From Clostridia bacterium (GTDB taxonomy: Bacteria > Bacillota > Clostridia > Oscillospirales > CAG-272): a DNA stretch of 14,537 bases. The notes under the pieces are model-generated. The model saw only the letters and a program-made list of their open reading frames with translations, had not been told where the DNA came from and ran no database searches. Position numbers and translations under genes: made by a program. Where the stretch lies: NCBI GenBank assembly GCA_900770605.1, contig CAAGKS010000138.1, positions 1 to 14,537 on the forward strand. The letters are read 5' to 3'. Below, piece after piece: positions 1 to 7,239 of the stretch; position 1 is the first letter of the stretch, and each line of letters begins with the position of its first letter.

Positions 1-2417
1 AGAAGATGGAAGGCATCACCGGCAAGAAGTTCGGTGATCTCGAGAATCCTCTTCTCGTATCCGTTCGTTCCGGCGCACGCGCATCCATGCCCGGTATGAT
101 GGACACCATCCTTAACCTCGGTCTTAACGAAGAGGTTGTTGAAGTTATGGCTAAGAAGTCCGGCAATGCTCGTTGGGCTTACGACTGCTACAGAAGATTT
201 ATCCAGATGTACTCCGACGTCGTTATGGAAGTTGGTAAGAAGTACTTCGAGGAGCTCATCGATGAGATGAAGGCTAAGAAGGGTGTTAAGCTCGACGTTG
301 AGCTTACCGCTGACGATCTTAAGGAACTTGCAAATCAGTTCAAGGCTGAGTACAAGTCCAAGATCGGCTCTGACTTCCCCACCGATCCTAAGGAGCAGCT
401 CCTTGGCGCAGTTAAGGCAGTATTCCGTTCTTGGGATAACCCCAGAGCTAACGTTTACCGCCGTGACAACGATATTCCCTATTCTTGGGGTACTGCTGTT
501 AACGTACAGGCAATGGCATTCGGTAACATGGGTGATGACTGTGGTACCGGTGTTGCATTCACCCGTGACCCCGCTACCGGCGAGAAGAAGATGATGGGTG
601 AGTTCCTTACCAACGCTCAGGGTGAGGACGTTGTTGCAGGTGTTCGTACACCTATGCCTATCGCTGAGATGGCTAACAAGTTCCCTGCTGCTTACGAGCA
701 GTTCGTAAAGGTTTGTGATATCCTTGAGAATCACTACCACGACATGCAGGACATGGAGTTCACTATTGAGAACGAAAAGCTCTACATGCTCCAGACCAGA
801 AACGGTAAGAGAACCGCTCAGGCTGCTCTCCAGATCGCTGTTGACCTCGTTGCTGAGGGCCACAAGACCGAGCAGGAAGCTGTTCTTATGATAGACCCCA
901 GAAACCTCGACACACTTCTCCATCCCCAGTTCGATACAAAGGCTCTCAAGGCTGCAACTCCTATGGGCCGTGGTCTCGGCGCATCTCCCGGTGCTGCTTG
1001 CGGACAGGTTGTATTCTCTGCTGAGGACGCTGAAGCTTGGAACAACGCAGGTAAGAAGGTTGTTCTCGTTCGTCTTGAGACCTCTCCTGAGGACATCACA
1101 GGTATGAAGGCTGCTCAGGGTATCCTCACCGTTCGCGGCGGTATGACATCTCACGCAGCAGTTGTTGCTCGTGGTATGGGTAAGTGCTGCGTTTCCGGAT
1201 GCGGCGAGATCGCTATGGACGAGGAAAACAAGAAGTTCACTCTCGCAGGCAAGACCTACGTTGAGGGCGACTTCATCTCCATCGACGGTTCTACCGGTAA
1301 CATCTACGACGGTATCATTCCTACCGTTGACGCTGAGATCTCCGGTAACTTCGGTACTATCATGGGCTGGGCTGACAAGTACAGAACCCTTAAGGTTAGA
1401 ACCAATGCTGATACTCCCACAGACGCTAAGAAGGCTCGTGAGCTCGGCGCAGAGGGTATCGGTCTTTGCCGTACAGAGCACATGTTCTTCGAGGCAGACA
1501 GAATTGCTGCTTTCCGTGAGATGATCTGCTCTAACACCGCTGAGGAAAGAGAAGTTGCTCTTGCAAAGATCCTTCCCTACCAGCAGGCTGACTTCGAGAA
1601 GCTCTACGAGGCTCTTGAGGGCACACCCGTTTGTATCAGATTCCTCGATCCCCCTCTCCACGAGTTCGTTCCTACCACTGAGGAAGACATCGCTCTTCTC
1701 GCAAAGGCACAGAACAAGTCCGTTGAGGAGATCAAGGCTATCATTTCTTCTCTCCACGAGTTCAACCCCATGATGGGTCACCGTGGATGCCGTCTCGCAG
1801 TAACCTATCCCGAGATCGCTAAGATGCAGACAACTGCGGTTATCCGCGCTGCTATCAACGTTCAGAAGGCTCACGCTGACTGGAACGTAGTTCCCGAGAT
1901 CATGATTCCTCTCGTTGGCGACGTTAAGGAGCTCAAGTACGTTAAGAGCGTAGTTGTTGCTACCGCTGACGCTGAAATCGCTGCTGCAGGCGTATCCCTC
2001 AAGTACGAAGTAGGTACTATGATCGAGATCCCCAGAGCTTGTCTCACTGCTGATGACATTGCTGCTAACGCAGACTTCTTCTGCTTCGGTACCAATGACC
2101 TCACTCAGATGACCTATGGCTTCTCTCGTGATGACGCAGGTAAGTTCCTCAGCGCTTACTACGACGCTAAGATCTTCGAGAACGATCCTTTCGCTAAGCT
2201 CGATACCACCGGCGTTGGTAAGCTCATGAACATGGCTGTTTCTCTCGGCCGTCCCGTTAACCCCAAGCTCCACGTAGGTATCTGCGGTGAGCACGGTGGT
2301 GACCCCACGTCCGTTGAGTTCTGCCACAGCATTGGACTTGACTACGTATCCTGCTCTCCCTTCCGTGTACCGATCGCTCGTCTTGCTGCTGCTCAGGCTG
2401 CAATCAAGGGCTGCTGA
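1..2417 (+). CDS. ppdK: Pyruvate, phosphate dikinase (5' end missing)
   Basis: PPDK interconverts ATP + phosphate + pyruvate with AMP + PPi + phosphoenolpyruvate; in fermentative Clostridia it commonly works in the cytoplasm at the PEP/pyruvate step. The gene runs off the left edge: the reading frame is open through the first codon (AAG at 3-5), and the ATG at 6 is an internal Met, not a start. About 804 residues are visible of a family length near 875, so roughly 70 N-terminal residues of the ATP-grasp domain are lost. Visible parts in order (numbered from the Met at 6): ATP-grasp remainder, the swivelling phosphohistidine domain with GGMTSHAAVVARG (catalytic His at about 383), and the PEP/pyruvate TIM-barrel with GTMIEIPRA, CFGTNDLTQM and GICGEHGGDP (catalytic Cys at about 760). 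No frameshift is seen. Codon use is strongly biased to GCT, GTT, CTC and AAG, as in highly expressed genes. A strong terminator follows 32 bp after the TGA. Confidence 0.97.
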   Translation, partial: KMEGITGKKFGDLENPLLVSVRSGARASMPGMMDTILNLGLNEEVVEVMAKKSGNARWAYDCYRRFIQMYSDVVMEVGKKYFEELIDEMKAKKGVKLDVELTADDLKELANQFKAEYKSKIGSDFPTDPKEQLLGAVKAVFRSWDNPRANVYRRDNDIPYSWGTAVNVQAMAFGNMGDDCGTGVAFTRDPATGEKKMMGEFLTNAQGEDVVAGVRTPMPIAEMANKFPAAYEQFVKVCDILENHYHDMQDMEFTIENEKLYMLQTRNGKRTAQAALQIAVDLVAEGHKTEQEAVLMIDPRNLDTLLHPQFDTKALKAATPMGRGLGASPGAACGQVVFSAEDAEAWNNAGKKVVLVRLETSPEDITGMKAAQGILTVRGGMTSHAAVVARGMGKCCVSGCGEIAMDEENKKFTLAGKTYVEGDFISIDGSTGNIYDGIIPTVDAEISGNFGTIMGWADKYRTLKVRTNADTPTDAKKARELGAEGIGLCRTEHMFFEADRIAAFREMICSNTAEEREVALAKILPYQQADFEKLYEALEGTPVCIRFLDPPLHEFVPTTEEDIALLAKAQNKSVEEIKAIISSLHEFNPMMGHRGCRLAVTYPEIAKMQTTAVIRAAINVQKAHADWNVVPEIMIPLVGDVKELKYVKSVVVATADAEIAAAGVSLKYEVGTMIEIPRACLTADDIAANADFFCFGTNDLTQMTYGFSRDDAGKFLSAYYDAKIFENDPFAKLDTTGVGKLMNMAVSLGRPVNPKLHVGICGEHGGDPTSVEFCHSIGLDYVSCSPFRVPIARLAAAQAAIKGC

Positions 2418-2449
2418 TATACGGTCATTTAACGCAAGTTAAAATTTTA

Positions 2450-2479
2450 AGGCAGTTGCCGCATGGCAACTGCCTTTTT
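2450..2479 (+). terminator. Rho-independent terminator of ppdK
   Basis: An 11-bp perfect GC-containing stem (AGGCAGTTGCC at 2450-2460, loop GCAT, GGCAACTGCCT at 2465-2475) is followed directly by a T run to 2479. It lies 32 bp after the ppdK stop codon. The stem, tight tetraloop and T tract make this a textbook intrinsic terminator. Confidence 0.93.
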
Positions 2480-2492
2480 GTTATATTTCCGC

Positions 2493-2534
2493 AAAAAAGT
2501 CCGATCTCAACAAAAAATGAGAGCGGACGTTTTT
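2493..2534 (-). terminator. Bidirectional terminator at the end of the flippase gene
   Basis: GTCCGATCTCA (2499-2509) pairs with TGAGAGCGGAC (2518-2528) with one A/C mismatch and an A-rich loop. On the minus strand the hairpin is followed by six T (complement of 2493-2498), beginning a few bases after the flippase stop at 2537. On the plus strand it is followed by a T-rich tract from 2530, so it may also back up the ppdK terminator. Confidence 0.85.
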
Positions 2535-2536
2535 AT

Positions 2537-3763
2537 TTATTTTTGCGAGGACGGCTGTGCGGCGCTCCGCCTGAACAGAACTGTGTAATATCCGAGCCCT
2601 GCCGCCACAAGAAATCTGATAAGGCATACCACTGTAAGTCCTATACAGAACTCGCGAAATCCGCCCACGAGCGCGCACGGCACACATATTGCCGCAAACG
2701 CCGCCGCGTATGCCGCGTTTACGTAAAGCTGACATTTTGATCTTGCAAAGCGCAAAAGTATAACTGTTATTACGTTTGCCGCAAAGTAAAGCACCTGCGC
2801 GAGATTTGCGACTACAAAGTACGCTTTGAGCTCTGCAAACTGTTGCGGATATATAATTGGAATGATGACGTACGATGCCACCGTGCACGCCGCCGTGCCC
2901 AGCACTACCCCACCTACCGCCGCCGCGGTTATCATATTCATTCCTTTGAGTGTCAGTACTCCGCGATATTTAGCGAGATACCCTATTATCACTCCGCTGA
3001 GCGATACTGTGAGCAGCGCGACAGTCTTTCCAAGCAAGGACGCGACGTAATAATCCGCCACCGCCTCCGAGCCGAGCAAGGATCGGAGCATTATTCTATC
3101 GGCGTTGAATATAAGCGTTGACAAAGCCTCCGAGCCGAAAAGCACGAGCGTAAGCTTTGCCGAGGCATCAAGCTCGGGGGTGAACATCTCCCCGTCAATG
3201 CGAAATATCCGCCCGCCAAAAAATACGTAGGCAAGGCCGAAAAGCTCACCCACAAGCAAGGTGATCAGCCAGAGGCCCGTGAGGTAAAACAACAGTATTC
3301 CGAGAAGATACCCTGCGGCGATAAAGGCGTAATAGACGAAAAATCTTTTATAATTCAGGTAGAGCTTGTACTCCACGTCGGCGTAATATCGCCACATAGT
3401 TGCGCACATAAGCGCGCCAAGCAGAAAGGTCTCTCCGAAGCTCAGCTCAACGCCGCCGAGCATTGATATCAGAAACGCGATATCGAGCGCGATCAGCGAG
3501 GCGCAGGTCAGGATAACTATATAAGGCGTGTTACGTGTCCGCGCGTTGATGCTTTTTCTCATTCGCGCGTAGCTTACGCTCACGCCCATAGATACGGCAA
3601 AGACGTTCATAAGCGATATGATGTACAAAATATCGCCAAGCGCAGAGCTGCCAAGTCGTCTTTCCCAGAAGGGATATACTGCAAGCTGCAAGGACGCGTT
3701 CATAAGAACGAGCCCTGCGATGCTGCGGACGGAGTCCGCAAGCATTTTCTTTTTAGTCCTCAT
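2537..3763 (-). CDS. Polysaccharide/oligosaccharide flippase-like membrane protein (MOP superfamily)
   Basis: A 408-residue, very hydrophobic protein with about twelve predicted membrane spans and short charged loops, the size and topology of Wzx/PST-type flippases of the MOP exporter superfamily, which move lipid-linked glycans across the cytoplasmic membrane. The stretch NADRIMLRSLLG followed by ADYYVAS (about residues 220-243) resembles the D-R-x-x-L...G...YY signature of this family. The start ATG at 3763 is preceded by a GGAAGGGAAG ribosome site 2-3 bp away, and a consensus promoter lies 53 bp upstream. It sits 125 bp behind whiA on the same strand and ends at an intrinsic terminator, so it can be transcribed alone or by readthrough. 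No glycosyltransferases are adjacent, so the substrate cannot be inferred; a teichoic or capsular precursor is only a guess. Confidence 0.78.
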   Translation of the reverse strand: MRTKKKMLADSVRSIAGLVLMNASLQLAVYPFWERRLGSSALGDILYIISLMNVFAVSMGVSVSYARMRKSINARTRNTPYIVILTCASLIALDIAFLISMLGGVELSFGETFLLGALMCATMWRYYADVEYKLYLNYKRFFVYYAFIAAGYLLGILLFYLTGLWLITLLVGELFGLAYVFFGGRIFRIDGEMFTPELDASAKLTLVLFGSEALSTLIFNADRIMLRSLLGSEAVADYYVASLLGKTVALLTVSLSGVIIGYLAKYRGVLTLKGMNMITAAAVGGVVLGTAACTVASYVIIPIIYPQQFAELKAYFVVANLAQVLYFAANVITVILLRFARSKCQLYVNAAYAAAFAAICVPCALVGGFREFCIGLTVVCLIRFLVAAGLGYYTVLFRRSAAQPSSQK

Positions 3764-3815
3764 ATCTTCCCTTCCTTTTCCTTTGTCGTCAGCCTTACTG
3801 CAAAATTGCTCTCAC

Positions 3816-3844
3816 ATTATATCACTAACGATATTTTATTTCAA
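3816..3844 (-). promoter_or_regulatory. Sigma-A-type promoter for the flippase gene
   Basis: Read on the minus strand: TTGAAA (3844-3839), a 17-bp spacer, TATAAT (3821-3816), with TG one base before the -10 box (extended -10). It lies in the whiA-flippase gap, about 50 bp upstream of the flippase ATG. No terminator hairpin separates whiA from it. Confidence 0.82.
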
Positions 3845-3888
3845 GAAAATCCTGTCGAAGATATAAAGGTTATTTAATTCTATTTACG

Positions 3889-4806
3889 TCAGCCCTCGAT
3901 CTTGGCGCGCAATTCGTCAACGATAGACAAAATGCGGGAAAGACGTGAGTTCAAGCCCGATTTTGATATGGGGGGCACGTGCATTCGCGCAAGCTCAGAG
4001 AGCGTTGCCTCCTCGTTTTGAACTCTCAGGCGCGCCGTATATTCAAGCTCGTCCGAAAGCAGATGCATCTTGTTTTTGGATATGAGATATTTTACCGCTT
4101 CAACGTGCTTCAGCGCCGCCGATACCGAGCGGCTGATGTTACTCGTAACACAGTTGGTTGCGCGATTTTCACGGTTTACTATATCCCTCTCGACCGCCAC
4201 GTTTGCGATCTCAAAGCTTGACGCGTGAGCGCCTATGAAATACAGGACGTCCGCGATCTTGGCGTTGCTCTTATAATACACTCCCCACCTGCCCTGACGA
4301 GCACTCATGCAAGGACAGCAGATGCACTCCTCGAGCAAGGCAACAAGCGCCGCAGCTCTGGTCTGAGTGGGAAGCTTCATTTCCATATGATATCCGCTTT
4401 TAGGGCGGCTGACAGTTGCAAGACTAAGAAAAGCTCCTGCCAAGAACGCCGTAGCGCATTCGGGGCAACGAAATCCCACCGCCTCCGCTATACTACCCTT
4501 TCTGCCGTTATCGAGGTCAAAAATAACACCCGTCAACGCCTTTGAGGAGAAATATACTCTATATACGCGATGTCCGCCGTTTGCCGAGGGAACGACCTCG
4601 GTCTTCTCACCTGTAAAAAATCCTGCGTCTATCAGCTCCGTGGCGCGAATAGCCTCTATATCGGAGTTGAACGATGCGACGTACGCCTTCTGTGCCTCAA
4701 TTCTTTCCGCACCGAAAAGAAGTCCGCAGAGCGCGGCTTTTTTACAGCAGGTCTTATGCCAACGTATTTCACGAAGCTCATCTGCAACGATTTGCGTAAA
4801 CGACAT
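3889..4806 (-). CDS. whiA: DNA-binding protein WhiA
   Basis: WhiA is a conserved Gram-positive protein with a degenerate LAGLIDADG homing-endonuclease fold fused to a C-terminal helix-turn-helix. It controls sporulation and division genes in Streptomyces and influences division and chromosome segregation in Bacillus. Here it has 305 residues, close to the usual 310-320. Visible hallmarks are HKTCCKKAALCGLLFGA (17-33), CATAFLAGAFLS (117-128), the link region IVNRENRATNCVTSNISRSV (209-228), and the C-terminal helix-turn-helix with LSELARMHVPPISKSGLNSR (269-288). The start ATG has AGGAGGGAG 5-6 bp upstream and follows murB by 26 bp, so the two are cotranscribed. In many Firmicutes rapZ and gapM (yvcK) lie between murB and whiA; here they are absent. 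No terminator is visible after the stop. Confidence 0.95.
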   Translation of the reverse strand: MSFTQIVADELREIRWHKTCCKKAALCGLLFGAERIEAQKAYVASFNSDIEAIRATELIDAGFFTGEKTEVVPSANGGHRVYRVYFSSKALTGVIFDLDNGRKGSIAEAVGFRCPECATAFLAGAFLSLATVSRPKSGYHMEMKLPTQTRAAALVALLEECICCPCMSARQGRWGVYYKSNAKIADVLYFIGAHASSFEIANVAVERDIVNRENRATNCVTSNISRSVSAALKHVEAVKYLISKNKMHLLSDELEYTARLRVQNEEATLSELARMHVPPISKSGLNSRLSRILSIVDELRAKIEG

Positions 4807-4832
4807 AAGCTCCCTCCTATCTTAACTCAAAA

Positions 4833-5738
4833 TTATCTGATTATCTCTACTTCTCTTTTAAGCGTAACTCCCGTCTGCTCGCAAACGGTCCTTACGATAT
4901 GCTCCTCAAGGCGCAAAACGTCCTCAAACGTCGCCTCGCCCGTATTCACAACAAAGCCCGCGTGCTTTTCCGATACACGCGCGCCGCCTATCGAAAATCC
5001 TTTAAGTCCGCACACGTCGATAAGTCTTCCCGCGGCATCTCCCTCAGGGCGCTTGAAATAGCTGCCCGCGCTGAATGCCTCGATGGGCTGGGTCGAGCGT
5101 CTTTTTTGCATATTTTCTGTCATTTTCTGCTTTATATCATCTATGGGCGCGCGATAAAGCTTTAAGGTCACGCCAAGGCAGACGAGGTCTGCATTATGCA
5201 TATACACGCTCTTTCTGTAATCAAAGCCGTGCTCCTCCACCGAAAGCTCGACTATCTGCGAGCGCTTTCTGTCAAACGCGCGGCTGCTGACGAGGACGTC
5301 TGCCATAGTGCCGCCGTGTGCGCCTGCATTCATATAGACCGCACCGCCGATGCTGCCGGGTATGCCACAGGCAAATTCAAGTCCGCCAAGTCCCATCTGC
5401 GCCGCCTGCTTTGCGAGAGCCACGAGTGACACTCCTGCGCCGCAGGACACCTCGTCTCCCTCAAGATCGATCCGACAGATATCCTGTGTAAATATTATTA
5501 TCTTATCGATATATCCGTCGTAAACGAGGCAATTCGAGCCCTTGCCCATGATTTGAATGGGCAGTCCGCGCCCGTCTGCAAGCGTTATGACCTCGCACAG
5601 CTCCTGCTCCGTCTTGGGAAACGCGGCTATTCTGCAAGTGCCGCCTATGCGAAACGTATTGGTATTCGCAAGAGCAAGATCGCGCTCCGCTCTTATACCG
5701 CGCTCACTTATCTCTCTCCAAAAAGCATCAAAGCTCAT
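4833..5738 (-). CDS. murB: UDP-N-acetylenolpyruvoylglucosamine reductase MurB
   Basis: MurB is the FAD- and NADPH-dependent enzyme that reduces UDP-GlcNAc-enolpyruvate to UDP-MurNAc, the second committed cytoplasmic step of peptidoglycan synthesis. The 301-residue length fits the shorter type II enzymes of Gram-positives. Visible motifs: NTFRIGGTCR (27-36) and MGKGSNCLV (64-72) of the FAD-binding domain, EFACGIPGSIGGAVYMNAGA (121-140), YRKSVY (174-179), FSAGSYFKRP with the presumed proton-donor Ser226, and the C-terminal KREVEII with the conserved Glu296. The ATG lies inside the end of the upstream HAD gene: the two overlap by 11 bp, with GGGAGA as the ribosome site, indicating translational coupling. 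whiA follows 26 bp downstream. Confidence 0.96.
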   Translation of the reverse strand: MSFDAFWREISERGIRAERDLALANTNTFRIGGTCRIAAFPKTEQELCEVITLADGRGLPIQIMGKGSNCLVYDGYIDKIIIFTQDICRIDLEGDEVSCGAGVSLVALAKQAAQMGLGGLEFACGIPGSIGGAVYMNAGAHGGTMADVLVSSRAFDRKRSQIVELSVEEHGFDYRKSVYMHNADLVCLGVTLKLYRAPIDDIKQKMTENMQKRRSTQPIEAFSAGSYFKRPEGDAAGRLIDVCGLKGFSIGGARVSEKHAGFVVNTGEATFEDVLRLEEHIVRTVCEQTGVTLKREVEIIR

Positions 5739-6429
5739 ATTTTTCTCCCGTTATAAATTCCGCTACCTCGGCAAAATTACCCGCGATACAGGTAATGCTC
5801 ATATCCGAGGGGGCTGACTTTCCTGCGGGGTTATACCAGCAGGTATCTATGCCGTAATTTATACCGCCGCGTATATCCGAGGTAAGTGAGTCGCCAACTA
5901 TCAGAGTGCTATCCTTCTCCATTCCGTCTATATGCGCGCTGACGTATTCAAAATACTCGGCTCTCGGCTTTTCCGCGCCGATAACGCCTGATATAAACAC
6001 GCCGTCAAAGTATTTCTGAATGCCGCATCTTGCCCAGCGTCCCTTTTGTATAAACTCAACGCCGTTAGTGACTATATAAAGCTTTGCCTTATCGCAAAGG
6101 CGCGCGCAAAGCTCCTCTGCACCCTCGAGCAGATAGCCCTTGGTTGAAAGCGCATTCATATAGTCCTCTGCCATCTTCCTGCCGTCACGCCGTACGCCTA
6201 TCGCTTCAAGGAAAAGCTCAAAGCGGCGGTAGAGCAGGACCTGCTTTTCTATCTCTCCTCTTTCAAGCATCTTCCAGAGAGAATCGTTTATTTTACTGTA
6301 CGTCTGTCTTTTTTCCTCGCTCGGCTCGATATCGTGCATAGCCATCGCGTCGTAAAGCGCTTCTCGCTCACTACGCTCAAAGTCAAGCAGCGTGCCGTCC
6401 GCATCGAAAAGTATGGTCTTGTATTTCAC
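5728..6429 (-). CDS. HAD-family nucleotidase, YjjG-like (noncanonical pyrimidine nucleotidase)
   Basis: A cytoplasmic haloacid-dehalogenase-fold phosphatase of 233 residues. Motif I is ILFDADGTLLDF (nucleophile Asp9, acid/base Asp11), motif II VTNG (Thr121), motif III EKP (Lys154), motif IV VGDSLTSDIRGG (Asp180, Asp185). An alpha-helical cap is inserted between motifs I and II. Motif spacing and the VTNG...GAEKP pattern resemble the YjjG/YfnB subgroup, 5'-nucleotidases acting on dUMP, dTMP and damaged or non-canonical pyrimidine nucleotides; the substrate is inferred. I chose the GTG at 6429 because GGAGG lies 7 bp upstream and the protein then starts right before the first beta strand. An ATG 63 bp upstream (6492) is in frame but lies upstream of the promoter -35 box. 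First gene of the operon with murB (11-bp overlap) and whiA. Confidence 0.87.
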   Translation of the reverse strand: MKYKTILFDADGTLLDFERSEREALYDAMAMHDIEPSEEKRQTYSKINDSLWKMLERGEIEKQVLLYRRFELFLEAIGVRRDGRKMAEDYMNALSTKGYLLEGAEELCARLCDKAKLYIVTNGVEFIQKGRWARCGIQKYFDGVFISGVIGAEKPRAEYFEYVSAHIDGMEKDSTLIVGDSLTSDIRGGINYGIDTCWYNPAGKSAPSDMSITCIAGNFAEVAEFITGEKYEL

Positions 6430-6436
6430 ACTCAAA

Positions 6437-6441
6437 CCTCC
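6437..6441 (-). promoter_or_regulatory. Ribosome binding site fixing the GTG start of the HAD gene
   Basis: GGAGG on the minus strand, 7 bp before GTG at 6429. No comparable site precedes the in-frame ATG at 6492, which also lies upstream of the promoter, so the GTG is the better start. Confidence 0.8.
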
Positions 6442-6460
6442 GCATTCTGATCTTACGTAT

Positions 6461-6489
6461 ATTATACTATTTCTTTCGCTTTTTTTCAA
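6461..6489 (-). promoter_or_regulatory. Sigma-A-type promoter of the HAD-murB-whiA operon
   Basis: Read on the minus strand: TTGAAA (6489-6484), 17-bp spacer, TATAAT (6466-6461). The start of transcription should fall near 6454, leaving a leader of about 25 bases before the GTG start. It is divergent from the coaE promoter, whose -35 box is 70 bp away. Confidence 0.87.
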
Positions 6490-6500
6490 CACCTACTTTA

Positions 6501-6531
6501 AATATATTTTATTTATTAGAATATATTTTAT
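6501..6531. repeat. 12-bp AT-rich direct repeat between divergent promoters
   Basis: AATATATTTTAT occurs at 6501-6512 and again at 6520-6531, a 19-bp period. Both copies lie between the two divergent -35 boxes. They could be UP-element-like contacts for RNA polymerase, a regulator site, or chance in an A+T-rich stretch. Confidence 0.5.
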
Positions 6532-6559
6532 AATACAGCTATAAAATTGCAAATAACTC

Positions 6560-6588
6560 TTGAAAAAACCGAGAAAATGCGATATAAT
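6560..6588 (+). promoter_or_regulatory. Sigma-A-type promoter of coaE and downstream genes
   Basis: TTGAAA (6560-6565), 17-bp spacer, TATAAT (6583-6588). The predicted start near 6595 leaves about 35 bases of leader ending in the AAAGGAGGAA ribosome site of coaE. No other promoter this good is seen until the tRNA gene, so it may drive much of the rightward run. Confidence 0.87.
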
Positions 6589-6629
6589 ATTATAATGTAT
6601 AGGTATATGCTGACGAAAGGAGGAATAGT

Positions 6630-7214
6630 ATGAGAATTATAGGGATCACAGGCCCTACGGGCGCAGGAAAATCCACGGTAAGCCAAGGCTTTGCAATGCT
6701 TGGATACGATACTGTTGACGCCGACGCGCTCTATCATTCTATGCTTATCCCCCCTTCCCCTTGTCTTGATGCGCTGAGGCTTGAATTCGGCGAGACTGTC
6801 ATCAACGCCGACGGCACTCTCAACAGAGGCGCGCTTTCCGCGCTCGTCTTTGCGGACAAGACGGCGCTTGAGCGTCTTAACTCCACCGTTCTGCCTATCG
6901 TGATAGATAGAATGCGCGATATCATACGCGATGCCGAGAAAAAAGGCGCTTCTCTTCTGATAATAGACGCGCCCACTCTTATCGAGTCCGGCTTTGACAA
7001 GGAATGCGACTTCGTTCTTTCGATCAGCGCACCTGAGGACGTACGTATCGAGCGTATCATAAAGCGCGACGGAATTGACAAGGAGCGCGCGATTCGCAGA
7101 GTACGCGGACAAAAGTCTGACGAGTTCTATCGCGCCGCGTCGGACGCCTTTATTTACGATAACGGTGATGCCGAGGATCTGTTCAGGCAGGCAAAAGAGG
7201 CTATCGGTATCTGA
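6630..7214 (+). CDS. coaE: Dephospho-CoA kinase
   Basis: CoaE phosphorylates the 3'-hydroxyl of dephospho-CoA with ATP, the last step of coenzyme A synthesis in the cytoplasm. The 194-residue length is normal (about 200). The P-loop GPTGAGKST spans residues 8-16; VDADALYHSML (29-39) is the DAD-type substrate-binding element. The lid RIIKRDGIDKERAIRRV and the terminal FIYDNGD match the family's R-x-G-x-s-x-e-x-A-x-x-R-i and I-x-N-x-G patterns. An AAAGGAGGAA ribosome site lies 6-7 bp before ATG 6630. It is the first gene after the divergent promoter; the lytic transglycosylase starts 25 bp downstream, an arrangement familiar from Clostridia, where polA-coaE-slt often cluster. polA is not next to it here. 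Confidence 0.95.
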   Translation: MRIIGITGPTGAGKSTVSQGFAMLGYDTVDADALYHSMLIPPSPCLDALRLEFGETVINADGTLNRGALSALVFADKTALERLNSTVLPIVIDRMRDIIRDAEKKGASLLIIDAPTLIESGFDKECDFVLSISAPEDVRIERIIKRDGIDKERAIRRVRGQKSDEFYRAASDAFIYDNGDAEDLFRQAKEAIGI

Positions 7215-7239
7215 GAAATTCAAGGAGTGATCCACACTG

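Noticed and set aside
2456..2740. A 94-codon plus-strand frame after ppdK
   Set aside because: Starts inside the ppdK terminator hairpin and runs antisense to the flippase gene; no ribosome site.
6430..6492. Longer form of the HAD protein starting at ATG 6492
   Set aside because: That ATG lies upstream of the promoter -35 box, so it would not be in the main transcript; the GTG at 6429 has a proper ribosome site and begins at the HAD fold.
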